DNA from: CAWCUK01 sp963798775
Lineage (GTDB): Bacteria; Bacteroidota; Ignavibacteria; Ignavibacteriales; Ignavibacteriaceae
Length of the DNA: 64,000 nt
Assembly (NCBI GenBank): GCA_963798775.1
Contig: CAWCUK010000003.1
Coordinates: 858,595-922,594, forward strand
Direction: 5' to 3'
Shown: piece by piece, positions 47,907-56,529 of the stretch
Layout of the letters: the number at the start of each line of letters is the position of its first letter
How positions within the stretch are numbered: the first letter of the stretch is position 1
Notes under the pieces: model-generated
Database searches by the model: none
The model's input: the letters and a program-made list of their open reading frames with translations, nothing else
Told to the model about the DNA's origin: nothing
Position numbers and translations under genes: made by a program

Positions 47907-50054
47907 ATGTTCAAAAGGCGACTTTTTTCATCTTCAATATTTCTTTTTCTGCTTTGCGTATTGTATCCATTGCAAAATGTTTCGGCACAAGAAAGTTTGG
48001 AAATGTCCTTTTTAGGAAATTTCGGAAAGGGAGAAGGGCAGTGTAAATCCGTTTTTGCCTTAGGCAATCTCACTTATTTTTCAGTAGGAGAAAAACTAAA
48101 GATAGATGATTTTTCCAATCCATCAAGCCCGGTTAGTTTAGGAAGCCTCGCGTTAAATGCAGTAATAGAAGATCTCGTAAAATCGGGTAATTATGTTTAC
48201 GCGATTGCTGACGCGAAAGTGTCTGTTGTAAATGTTCAAAATCCTTTAACCCCGTCTTTAAGCGGTTCTGTTTCATTTTCGGGATACGGTGAAGGAATTG
48301 CCACAAAATCAACAAATGTATTTGTAGCCGCAGGCGATGGCGGCTTACAAATAATTGACGCTTCAAATCCTGCTTCCCCGGTATTTCTTGCGGCTGTTGA
48401 TACCATTGGCTACGCTGAAGGTGTATCAATAAGCGGAGATTACGCGTATGTGGCAACAGGATCAAAAGTGAGAATTATAAATATTTCAAATCCCGCAAGC
48501 CCTGTTTATGAAGGAGATTTAGGTGACCCGCTAGATTATTATCAAAGTGTTACTGTTCGCGGAAATTTTGCTTATGTATGTGATTACAGTTATGCACTGA
48601 GAATTGTAGATGTTTCAAATCCTGCATCTCCGTCCGTAGTCGCGGATTTTATGTCAGGTTCAAGGACAGCAAGAGTTCAATTGGATGGAAATTACGCGTA
48701 TATAGCAAACGGCGATTCGGTTAAAATTGTAGATGTTTCAACTCCTTCTTCCCCTCAACTAGTAGGCGCAATTGCCGCAGGTGATAGAGCTATTAGTGTT
48801 TGGGTTGGCATTAATCATGTATATGTTGCGGATAGAAATTCCGGTTTAAAATGTGTGGATATTTCAAATCCGTCATCACCGACACTTTCAAGTTCAATAG
48901 ATATAGTTGCGCCAGCGTCCGGAACGGCATACGGCGTTTTTTATAGTGATAATAAAGCTTATGTAGCATACGGTTCCGCGGGTTTAAGAGTAATTGATGT
49001 TTCTGTTCCAAGTTCTCCGACTCTACTGGGCGAAATTGCCTTAGAAGGAGACTCCAGGCAAGTTGTAGTGAAAGATGGTTATGCTTTTGTAGCAGCAAGA
49101 GACGGAGGAGTTAGAGTTGTAAACGCGACTAATCCAAGTTCTTTAAGCGAAATGCCGAGCATAGCGACACCAAGAGCAAGAGGAATTGCGATATCCGGAA
49201 ATTATGTTTATGTAGCCGCGAGTGATACCGGAGTTGCGGTTATTGATGTTTCCGACGCCGCTAACCCTACCTGGGTAAATACTATTGGCGCTTCTTACGG
49301 AGAAGGAGTTTCAGTAGTAGGAAATATAGCCGCTATTTCAGATTATTCACACATTACTTTAGTAGATGTAAATGATCCGCTTTCTCCGGTTACTAAAGGC
49401 GAGACAGATTATTTTACTATAGGAACCGCGGGAATGACAATGAGCGGGAATTATTTATATGTGCCGGATTATGATACTTTAAAAGTTTATGACATTGCAG
49501 ATCCTAATACCCCCGATATGATAACAAAAGTTTACTGCGGCGCGAGCTGGGATGGATCTGTTGTTGTAAGTGATAATTTTGCATATGTAGCCGCTGAAGA
49601 AAACGGAGTAAGGATATTTAATGTTTTTGATCCGGGCAATCCGACCGAAGTGGCTTACTTTAAAAGTTCATCTTCCGCAAGGGGATTAGCCGTTAATAAT
49701 TCTTTTGTATATGTGGTTGAAAAAGAAAATGGAATGTCAATTCTTAGCAATAATTTATTAACAGATGTTAAGCAAGTTAATGCTTCGCCGGTATCATTTT
49801 CGCTTTCTCAGAATTATCCGAATCCTTTTAATCCTTCAACTACGATTAAATTTTCTTTAGCAAAAGCTTCAGATGTAAACTTAAATATTTACAACTCAAT
49901 CGGTCAGCTTGTAACAAATCTAGTTAAAGGATATTACGCTGCCGGAAATTATGAAGTAAAATTTGATGCCTCAAGATTATCTTCCGGTGTTTATTTCTAT
50001 AAAATTCAATCAGGTAATTTTAACTCCGTTAAAAAAATGCTCCTGATGAAGTAA
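47907..50054 (+). CDS. Secreted LVIVD-repeat beta-propeller protein with T9SS sorting domain
   Basis: 715 residues; signal peptide ends QNVSAQE. Around fourteen repeats of about 42 residues with the pattern GNYAYVA...VRIINISNPASP mark LVIVD-type beta-propeller blades, which act as binding scaffolds. The C-terminus is a T9SS type A sorting domain (QNYPNPFNPSTTIKFSL, ending KKMLLMK). Exported and probably surface-attached. AGGAGG-like site (CCGGAGG) before the ATG. A hairpin terminator after it may cut down readthrough into the ABC genes. Role in the locus unknown; perhaps substrate capture. Confidence 0.82.
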   Translation: MFKRRLFSSSIFLFLLCVLYPLQNVSAQESLEMSFLGNFGKGEGQCKSVFALGNLTYFSVGEKLKIDDFSNPSSPVSLGSLALNAVIEDLVKSGNYVYAIADAKVSVVNVQNPLTPSLSGSVSFSGYGEGIATKSTNVFVAAGDGGLQIIDASNPASPVFLAAVDTIGYAEGVSISGDYAYVATGSKVRIINISNPASPVYEGDLGDPLDYYQSVTVRGNFAYVCDYSYALRIVDVSNPASPSVVADFMSGSRTARVQLDGNYAYIANGDSVKIVDVSTPSSPQLVGAIAAGDRAISVWVGINHVYVADRNSGLKCVDISNPSSPTLSSSIDIVAPASGTAYGVFYSDNKAYVAYGSAGLRVIDVSVPSSPTLLGEIALEGDSRQVVVKDGYAFVAARDGGVRVVNATNPSSLSEMPSIATPRARGIAISGNYVYVAASDTGVAVIDVSDAANPTWVNTIGASYGEGVSVVGNIAAISDYSHITLVDVNDPLSPVTKGETDYFTIGTAGMTMSGNYLYVPDYDTLKVYDIADPNTPDMITKVYCGASWDGSVVVSDNFAYVAAEENGVRIFNVFDPGNPTEVAYFKSSSSARGLAVNNSFVYVVEKENGMSILSNNLLTDVKQVNASPVSFSLSQNYPNPFNPSTTIKFSLAKASDVNLNIYNSIGQLVTNLVKGYYAAGNYEVKFDASRLSSGVYFYKIQSGNFNSVKKMLLMK

Positions 50055-50060
50055 TTATTT

Positions 50061-50088
50061 AGGGGAGGATTTATTCCTCCCTCTTTTT
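50061..50088 (+). terminator. Hairpin terminator inside the ribosyl locus
   Basis: GGGAGGA (about 50063-50069) pairs with TCCTCCC across a TTTAT loop, followed by TCTTTTT. It lies between the LVIVD protein and the ABC permease genes and would give the transport and hydrolase genes lower or separate expression. Confidence 0.75.
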
Positions 50089-50106
50089 ATTATTATTGAA
50101 ATTTTA

Positions 50107-50991
50107 ATGACAGGTACAAGACTGAATAAAGTTCATACCGGACAGCTTAAGTTATTAATCCCGGTTCTAATCCCGGTAGCCATTTTATCTATTCTTCCAA
50201 TATTTAGAGGAATATATCTCGGTTTCACAGATTATCATCTTGGTTCGGAAATAAAATTTAATTTTCTCGATAATTACGCTTATATGCTAAAGGACAGGTA
50301 TTTCTGGAAATCTTTTCAAGTGGGATTTATTTGGACTTTCGCCGTTACTTTCGGCCAAATTGTATTTGGACTTGGCCTTGCTATTTTGCTGAATGAGAAA
50401 TTTAAATTCAATGCTTTTTCTCGAGTATTGATTTTAATTCCATGGGCAATGCCGCCTGTAATTAGAGGAATAATGTGGCGCTTTCTGTATGATACCGATA
50501 CAGGCTTCTTTAATTATATTTTTACAAGTTCATCGCTTATTCATCAGCCGATTAATTGGCTAAATAGTTTTACATATACAATTCCGGCAATAATTTTAGT
50601 AGGAATATGGGGTGAAATGCCTAAAGCCGCCGTGTTTTTGTTAGCGGGTTTAAAAACAATTCCGAAAGATTTATATGAATCGGCCCAGTTGGACGGAGCT
50701 AACGCCTGGCAGTCTTTCAGGCAAATAACACTTCCAATATTAAAACCGATTTTGGCAGCAATAATTTCTTTATCGTTTATGTGGAATTTTAACACATTCG
50801 GTTTAGTTTGGGTATTAACCCAAGGGGGGCCGGGAGGAATGACAAGGCTTCCGATGTTTGCCGCTTATGAGGAAGCTTTTCGATACGGAAATGTTGGATA
50901 TGCCGCCGCTATTGGAAATGTTATGATTATCGCGATTTCGATTGTCCTATATTTTTATTTAAGAAAACAATTTAAAGAAAGAGTTGCTTAA
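50107..50991 (+). CDS. Sugar ABC transporter permease (MalF/UgpA type)
   Basis: 294 residues, six helices, with the EAA loop ESAQLDGANAWQSFRQITLPIL that docks on the ATPase. Inner-membrane subunit of a CUT1-type sugar importer. Its partner permease follows after 9 bases and the binding protein after that. No ATPase subunit gene is present in the operon, so a shared ATPase such as an MsmK-type protein encoded elsewhere is presumably used. Confidence 0.9.
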   Translation: MTGTRLNKVHTGQLKLLIPVLIPVAILSILPIFRGIYLGFTDYHLGSEIKFNFLDNYAYMLKDRYFWKSFQVGFIWTFAVTFGQIVFGLGLAILLNEKFKFNAFSRVLILIPWAMPPVIRGIMWRFLYDTDTGFFNYIFTSSSLIHQPINWLNSFTYTIPAIILVGIWGEMPKAAVFLLAGLKTIPKDLYESAQLDGANAWQSFRQITLPILKPILAAIISLSFMWNFNTFGLVWVLTQGGPGGMTRLPMFAAYEEAFRYGNVGYAAAIGNVMIIAISIVLYFYLRKQFKERVA

Positions 50992-51000
50992 AAAATCGAA

Positions 51001-51831
51001 ATGAAGAAATGGATTTTTAAATACTTTAAAGCGCTATTATTAATATTTTATATAATATTTCTTGCTTTTCCATTAGTTTGGGCAGTGTCTTTATCCTTTA
51101 AGCCAACGCCGGAAATATATTCTCCCGTTCCACATATAATTCCGGTAAATCCAACATTAGAACATTATTCCACGGTGTTTACAGAACAATCTATTTTGAA
51201 TAGCATGTTTAATAGTTTTAAAGTAGGAATCTTATCTACAGTATTGGTTCTATTTATTTCATTGCCTGCGGCTTATGCTTTGGGAAGATTCAAGACATTT
51301 ATAAATAAGATTTTTCTCGGCTGGGTTTTAACATCTCAGATTTTCCCGGTAATAATCATTATGGTTCCGCTTTACATAATTTTCCGGTCGCTTCATTTAA
51401 CAGATAGTTTGGTCGGATTGTCGTTAGTATATGTAGTATGGTCTTTGCCTTTTGTGTTATGGATGCTGCAAGGATATGTAAAAGGAATTCCTGTAGAACT
51501 TGAAGAAGCAGCGCAGATTGACGGCGCTTCAAAAACTAAAATTATTTTTAAAGTAATTATGCCTTTGCTTCTGCCGGCTCTTGGCGCTACTGCTTTATTT
51601 ACTTTTATTACCGCATGGAATGAATTTTTCTTTGCTTTAGTTCTTATGAAAAGCCAGAGTTTAATTACACTGCCGGTGGACCTTGCAAGGTTTACCGGAA
51701 TGGAGGGGCAAGCCAGAATGGGGCCGCTCGCTGCCGCAAGTATACTTTCTACAATTCCTTCGTTAATTCTTTTTGGGTTTTTACAAAAGTGGCTTTCCGG
51801 TGGACTAATGGCAGGTGCAGTAAAAGAATAA
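51001..51831 (+). CDS. Sugar ABC transporter permease (MalG/UgpE type)
   Basis: 276 residues, six helices, EAA loop EEAAQIDGASKTKIIFKVIMPLLLP. The C-terminal WLSGGLMAGAVKE is the typical end of MalG-type permeases. Forms the channel with the preceding MalF-type protein. Stop TAA at 51829-51831, three bases before the binding-protein ATG. Confidence 0.9.
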   Translation: MKKWIFKYFKALLLIFYIIFLAFPLVWAVSLSFKPTPEIYSPVPHIIPVNPTLEHYSTVFTEQSILNSMFNSFKVGILSTVLVLFISLPAAYALGRFKTFINKIFLGWVLTSQIFPVIIIMVPLYIIFRSLHLTDSLVGLSLVYVVWSLPFVLWMLQGYVKGIPVELEEAAQIDGASKTKIIFKVIMPLLLPALGATALFTFITAWNEFFFALVLMKSQSLITLPVDLARFTGMEGQARMGPLAAASILSTIPSLILFGFLQKWLSGGLMAGAVKE

Positions 51832-51833
51832 AA

Positions 51834-53154
51834 ATGAAACAAATTTTATTAAAAAAATATCGCGCAATAATTTTAGTGCTTGCATTGGCATTGCTGGCTC
51901 AAAGCTGTACTCAGAAAAGAGAAGATAACAAGATCAGATTTGTAAGCCTTTCTTGGCAGGAAGAATCAATTTCTTCAAATAAGGCTATAATTAAAGAATG
52001 GAATGAACTGCATCCGGATAAGCAAGTAGAATATGTTCAGGCAAATTGGAATTCGATTTATGATTACTTAATAACTTCTTTTGAAACCGGCGATGTGCCT
52101 GATGTATTTCATTATGAAGCTTCAATGATAAACGATTTCGGCAGCCGGGGAAATCTAACCGACCTTCGCCCTTATTTATCAGATAGTATTAAAGAAGATA
52201 TTTATCCAGCGGCTTGGGAATCTGTTACTCTGAAGAACGGAAAAATAATCGGAGTTCCTTTTTTATTTGAGTCATTAATTGTTTTATACAATAAAGACAT
52301 GTTCAAAAAATATAATATTTGATCCGCCTACGCCTGAAAAGCCCTGGTCTTGGGAAGAATTAAAATCCGCAGCTGTCAAACTAACAAAAGATAATGATAA
52401 TGACGGCGAAATAGATCAATATGGAGCGGCATTCGGATTGAGAAGTTCAGCTAATATTATACTTAATCTTACGCTTGGCTGCGGAGGGAAATACTTTTAT
52501 AAAGAGGATGGAGAGTATCAAGTAAAAATTAAAGAGCCGGAACAGTTTCTGCTATCAACTATTCATAGTATGATTTATAAAGACAAATGCGCGTCTCCGC
52601 TTGCAAGCACTCAAAGCGGGTCAAGCATTATTCCATCGTTTTACGGAGGGAAATACGCGATGGTTGTAGGAATCGGAACATGGGCGCGCCAGCAGCTTGT
52701 GGAAAACGCCCCTAAAAATTTTAATTGGGGTGTACTTGAACCGATTAAAGAAGTTAACCAAAATCAAGGATCTAACACACAAACATTAAGTATACCTTCC
52801 GGTTCAATTAAAAAGAAAGAAGCAGCCGAATTTATAGAATTTTTCTTAAGTAAAACTAATATGGCAAAATTAGCTTTAGGCGATTGGATGAATCCAACTC
52901 GAAAATCATGCGTACAAATGCCGGAATTTCAAAGCGATAGTTTAGGCTGGAAAACTTGTATTTCCATAATTCCGAACTTGCAAATGGGCCCATGGCTTCA
53001 TGTTCCGGGTTTTTCAGAATGGAAGGGAAGAGTTGCTAATCCGATCTTTCAGGAATATTTCTCAAACCGGATGAGCCTAAAGGAGATGAAAGTTAGAATC
53101 GAAGAAGAAAGCGATTATGTTTTAAGTAGGTATAAAAATAGAGAAATTCAATGA
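51834..53154 (+). CDS. Sugar ABC transporter substrate-binding lipoprotein, frameshifted
   Basis: Family 1 extracellular solute-binding protein. Start at ATG 51834; the frame opens earlier inside the permease gene. Lipobox LALLAQSCTQ. The frame is lost at 52317-52322: the first part ends VLYNKDMFKKYNI followed by TGA, the second continues in another frame as DPPTPEKPWSWEELKSAAVKLT. Deleting one T from the TTT at 52317-52319 reads straight through (KKYNIDPPTPEKPW). Rejoined length is about 440 residues, usual for the family. Captures the sugar for the two permeases. The break is either a real inactivation or a base-calling error. Confidence 0.85.
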
Positions 53155-54128
53155 ATGAAAAACTTTTTGATAAAGCCAAAGGCTGTTTAATCGGTCTTGC
53201 AATAGGAGACGCTCTTGGTGTGGATACGGAAGGAATGTCACCTTCGGAAATTAATGAAAAATATGGTTTTGTTACTGATTTTCTCACTGATAATCCTGTT
53301 GGAAGCGACGATACCGAATTCGCGGTTTTTAATGCGCAATTGCTATTAAAATATGGTAAAGATTTATCTTCCGAAATGATTGCGGATGCATGGATAAAAG
53401 AAATTGTTTCTCAGGGCGGAACGTATAAAGGAGCGGGATTTAGTGAATTGATGGCAATGTCGAATTTAAAAAAAGGTTTGTTCCCGCCGTTAAGCGGTTT
53501 TCATGCTCACAGTTGGAGTGATGGATTGGCTATGCGCGTTGCTCCCTTTGGAATTGTTTGTCCTGGTGATCCGAAATCAGCGTCTGAGTTAGCATACAAA
53601 GATGGTGTTGTTACGCACTCTTATGAAGGAATTTACGCTGGACAGGCTGTCGCGGCTGCTATTGCTGGAGCTATGGCTGATTTTTCAATTGATGAAATTA
53701 TTAAAGTGTCGTTGGAGTTTATACCGGAAGATTCATGGACATTTAGATCAATAAAAAAGGCTGTAACAATAGGATCTCAATCTGTCGGACAAAAGGAAGC
53801 TTTGCAAAATTTGTATGAAAATATATCCTGCGGTTATTATAACTGGGCAGATTTGGGCGCGGAAGCAGTCGCTTTAGCTTTCGGAATAATTTCTGCCTCA
53901 AACGGAGATTTTATAAACTCAGTTCTGGGTGGTGTAAATATTGGAAGAGATACTGATACAATAGCCGCTATTGCCGGTTCAATTATAGGGGCTAAAAATG
54001 GATTTTCAGCACTTCCTGAAAAATGGTGCGTTAGAATCCAAAATTGTAAAGGTAAATGTATTAAAATTGTTAAAGATATTGATATAAAAGAAACAGCCGA
54101 AAAGTTGGTTAAATTAATTGAAGAATAG
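53151..54128 (+). CDS. ADP-ribosylglycohydrolase-family protein 1 of 4
   Basis: 325 residues, all-alpha ARH/DraG fold. Start segment AKGCLIGLAIGDALG (9-23), metal-binding SDDTEF (S52-D53-D54-T55) and GRDTDTIAAIAG (D267, D269), so both halves of the two-metal site are complete. The family cleaves N- or O-ribosyl bonds: ADP-ribosyl-protein, ADP-ribose esters or smaller ribosides. No signal peptide, so cytoplasmic. Start overlaps the binding-protein stop (ATGA), indicating translational coupling. Among a sugar importer and ribokinase, catabolic use on an imported riboside is more likely than removal of protein ADP-ribosylation. Confidence 0.9.
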   Translation: MNEKLFDKAKGCLIGLAIGDALGVDTEGMSPSEINEKYGFVTDFLTDNPVGSDDTEFAVFNAQLLLKYGKDLSSEMIADAWIKEIVSQGGTYKGAGFSELMAMSNLKKGLFPPLSGFHAHSWSDGLAMRVAPFGIVCPGDPKSASELAYKDGVVTHSYEGIYAGQAVAAAIAGAMADFSIDEIIKVSLEFIPEDSWTFRSIKKAVTIGSQSVGQKEALQNLYENISCGYYNWADLGAEAVALAFGIISASNGDFINSVLGGVNIGRDTDTIAAIAGSIIGAKNGFSALPEKWCVRIQNCKGKCIKIVKDIDIKETAEKLVKLIEE

Positions 54129-54132
54129 AAAG

Positions 54133-55167
54133 ATGGAGTATAACAGGACAAAAATTTCCTTATTGGGTTTAGCGGTTGGCGATGCGTTAAGCTGGCAGGC
54201 AATGTTTAACAGAAGTTTCCAATACCCTGTATGGACAAGGAGAGTTAGAAGAGAAATTGACGCCGATTCTGAAAAGAATAATATCTTAAAGTTGAATCTT
54301 CCTTTTTCTCTCAACAATCAGCCGGATTTATTTAATTTATCCCCCACCGATGATACCGAATGGGCCGCGTTTACGGCAAGAATTATAGCTAAAGATAAAG
54401 GTGAATATATTTATGAATCTCACTTAGAAGGATGGAAAAAGCTGGCCTCTGATATTAGCGAAGTTAAAGGAAGCGTTGCTGTAATAGGCGCTTTGAAAAA
54501 TATTAAAAAAGGATTAAATCCGCCGGCAAGCGGTAATGATCAACCTCATTTTTTTGATGACAGCGCCATGGTTAGAGCATCTGTTATTGGCTCTGTTTAT
54601 TGTAAAAAAATTAGCGATGCTGTTGACTTTATTTCTGCGGACGCGTCTATAACAAACTCACTGGACGGAGTTTGGGCAGCAAAAGCTTTCGGTGCCGCTA
54701 TTTCTTCGGCTTGCGCCGGCAATGATATTGATTTTGTTATTCATTCCGCGCTTGAACAAATTCCTAATCAAAGCTGGCTTCATTTAAAAGTTAAGGAAGC
54801 TTTAAATATTACTTCTAATTCAAATTCTTTATTTCAGGCTCTACCGCTTTTGCATGATATCATAATAGATCATTCGTATAATTACGGTTCTTCGGCCCCG
54901 GATAATTTGGCGCTGTCATTAGCAATTTTTTCTTTAAGCGGCGGTAAATTATTTCCCGGAATTTCATCCGCCGCATGCTTATCTAAAACAGCAGATTCTG
55001 TTCCCGCGTTTGTCGGCGCTTTGTGCGGCGCTTGCAGTGCCGAAGAGCTGCCGGCCACCTGGTACAAAAGTTTATCGTCTTTAAGAGGAATTTGTATTCC
55101 TTCGCTTAAAGGAACGAATTATCTGGAATTAGCGGATGTTTTAAATAGTTTCACAATTGATAATTAA
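54133..55167 (+). CDS. ADP-ribosylglycohydrolase-family protein 2 of 4, metal site altered
   Basis: 344 residues from ATG 54133; a TTG at 54118 is in frame but overlaps the previous gene's end. N-terminal half has ISLLGLAVGDALSWQAMF and a normal TDDTEW (T72-D73-D74-T75). The C-terminal metal motif, GRDTDT in the neighbour, reads SKTADS here (284-289): the first Asp is replaced by Thr, the second (D288) remains. This should weaken or change metal binding, so the protein may be inactive, regulatory or specific for another reaction. Extra residues at 28-65 (FQYPVWTRRVRREIDADSEK) replace the short loop of its neighbours. Confidence 0.85.
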   Translation: MEYNRTKISLLGLAVGDALSWQAMFNRSFQYPVWTRRVRREIDADSEKNNILKLNLPFSLNNQPDLFNLSPTDDTEWAAFTARIIAKDKGEYIYESHLEGWKKLASDISEVKGSVAVIGALKNIKKGLNPPASGNDQPHFFDDSAMVRASVIGSVYCKKISDAVDFISADASITNSLDGVWAAKAFGAAISSACAGNDIDFVIHSALEQIPNQSWLHLKVKEALNITSNSNSLFQALPLLHDIIIDHSYNYGSSAPDNLALSLAIFSLSGGKLFPGISSAACLSKTADSVPAFVGALCGACSAEELPATWYKSLSSLRGICIPSLKGTNYLELADVLNSFTIDN

Positions 55168-55188
55168 AAGGTTTAAAAAATTATTTTT

Positions 55189-56529
55189 ATGGATATCTCA
55201 TGGATAAGGCCTGAACAAATTGCTGATTTTGAAATTATACAACTAAGAGATGAATCGGTTGATGTTGAAGATATTTTAAATAAATGGGAAGATTTAAAAG
55301 CGGATAACCCGGAGATTAATTCTCTTCGGGAAAAAACAAATGGTTTTTTAGAATTATTAGAAAAACTAAAAAAGAATGATACCGATATCTTTGAAGGTTT
55401 CAATTCCAAATTAAAAAATATTGAACCGGAAGCTAAATATATTCCGGATGAAATTTTATATGATAAAATATTAGGCGGCTGGAACGGAAGGGCAGCGGGG
55501 TGTTTGCTAGGTAAACCGGTAGAGAAATATTCTTCCAATATCATTAAAGAAATTTTACTTTCTAATAATTCATGGCCACTGGATAATTATATAACAGATG
55601 AAGGCTTGCCGGGAAAAATTCTTAAAAAATATCCTTGGAATAAACACAGCGGAATGGAAAGCCTGAGAGAAAATATTCAGTGTATGACTGAAGATGACGA
55701 TTTAAATTATACGATGTTAAATCTTCACGTCCTGGAAAAATACGGGAAGGAATTTACTACGGAAAATGTGGCTCAAGAATGGCTTGAGATGCTTCCTGTT
55801 CTTTCAACCTTTACCGCGGAAAGAATAGCATATAAAAATTTACTCTCCTTTATGGATATAAAAAATGTTCCCATATACAGAAATCCCTTTCGTGAATGGA
55901 TCGGCGCGATGATTCGTGCGGATATTTGGGGCTGGGTTTCTGCCGGTAATCCGGTTCAAGCAGTTAAACTTGCTTATAAAGATGCGTCTTTAAGCCACAC
56001 ATCAAACGGTATTATCGGGGAAATGTATATTTCAGCCGCAATAGCGTTATCATTTATAATAGATGATCCGGTAGAAATTCTTATTAAGGCATTGGAGTTT
56101 ATTCCCGAAGAAAGCAAAATTTATGAAGCGGCAAAATTCGGAATTACTGTTGGGAAAAATAATAATGACTGGGAAAAAGTAGTAGAAATTCTTCAAAAAC
56201 AATTTGGATATTATTTTTGGGTTCATTCAGTAAATAATATATCAATGATTACAGCTTCAATCTCTTTTTCAAAAGGTGATTTCGAAAAAGCAATATGCTC
56301 TGCTGTTTCGGGAGGTTGGGATACCGATAGTGACGGCGCGACTGTAGGCGCAATTATAGGAACAATTAAGGGATATAATAAACTTCCCCCTAAATGGATA
56401 AACCCTTTAAAAAATAATATCAGAAGCAGCCTGAAAGGATTTGATAATTCTAAATTTGATCAGCTAGCGAAACGGACATTAAATATTCTTAAAACAGAAA
56501 ACACATCCGCTATAAAGGAGAAAGAATGA
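55189..56529 (+). CDS. ADP-ribosylglycohydrolase-family protein 3 of 4, long N-terminal extension
   Basis: 446 residues. Residues 1 to about 90 are a charged helical extension (WIRPEQIADFEIIQLRDE onward) not found in the other three; then the ARH core with LGGWNGRAAGCLLGKPVEKY (95-114), TEDDDLNYT (167-175) in place of TDDT, and SGGWDTDSDGATVGAI (D378, D380). The GGWDTD form places it in a separate subfamily that I associate with sugar-catabolic operons, not with DraG. Both metal motifs are present, so it should be active. ATG after a weak site, 21 bases behind gene 2; overlaps gene 4 by 4 bp. Confidence 0.88.
   Translation: MDISWIRPEQIADFEIIQLRDESVDVEDILNKWEDLKADNPEINSLREKTNGFLELLEKLKKNDTDIFEGFNSKLKNIEPEAKYIPDEILYDKILGGWNGRAAGCLLGKPVEKYSSNIIKEILLSNNSWPLDNYITDEGLPGKILKKYPWNKHSGMESLRENIQCMTEDDDLNYTMLNLHVLEKYGKEFTTENVAQEWLEMLPVLSTFTAERIAYKNLLSFMDIKNVPIYRNPFREWIGAMIRADIWGWVSAGNPVQAVKLAYKDASLSHTSNGIIGEMYISAAIALSFIIDDPVEILIKALEFIPEESKIYEAAKFGITVGKNNNDWEKVVEILQKQFGYYFWVHSVNNISMITASISFSKGDFEKAICSAVSGGWDTDSDGATVGAIIGTIKGYNKLPPKWINPLKNNIRSSLKGFDNSKFDQLAKRTLNILKTENTSAIKEKE

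Noticed and set aside
52290..52340. Selenocysteine read-through at the TGA in the sugar-binding protein
   Set aside because: The frame after the TGA is not protein-like and stops again within a few codons; a one-base shift explains the break completely.
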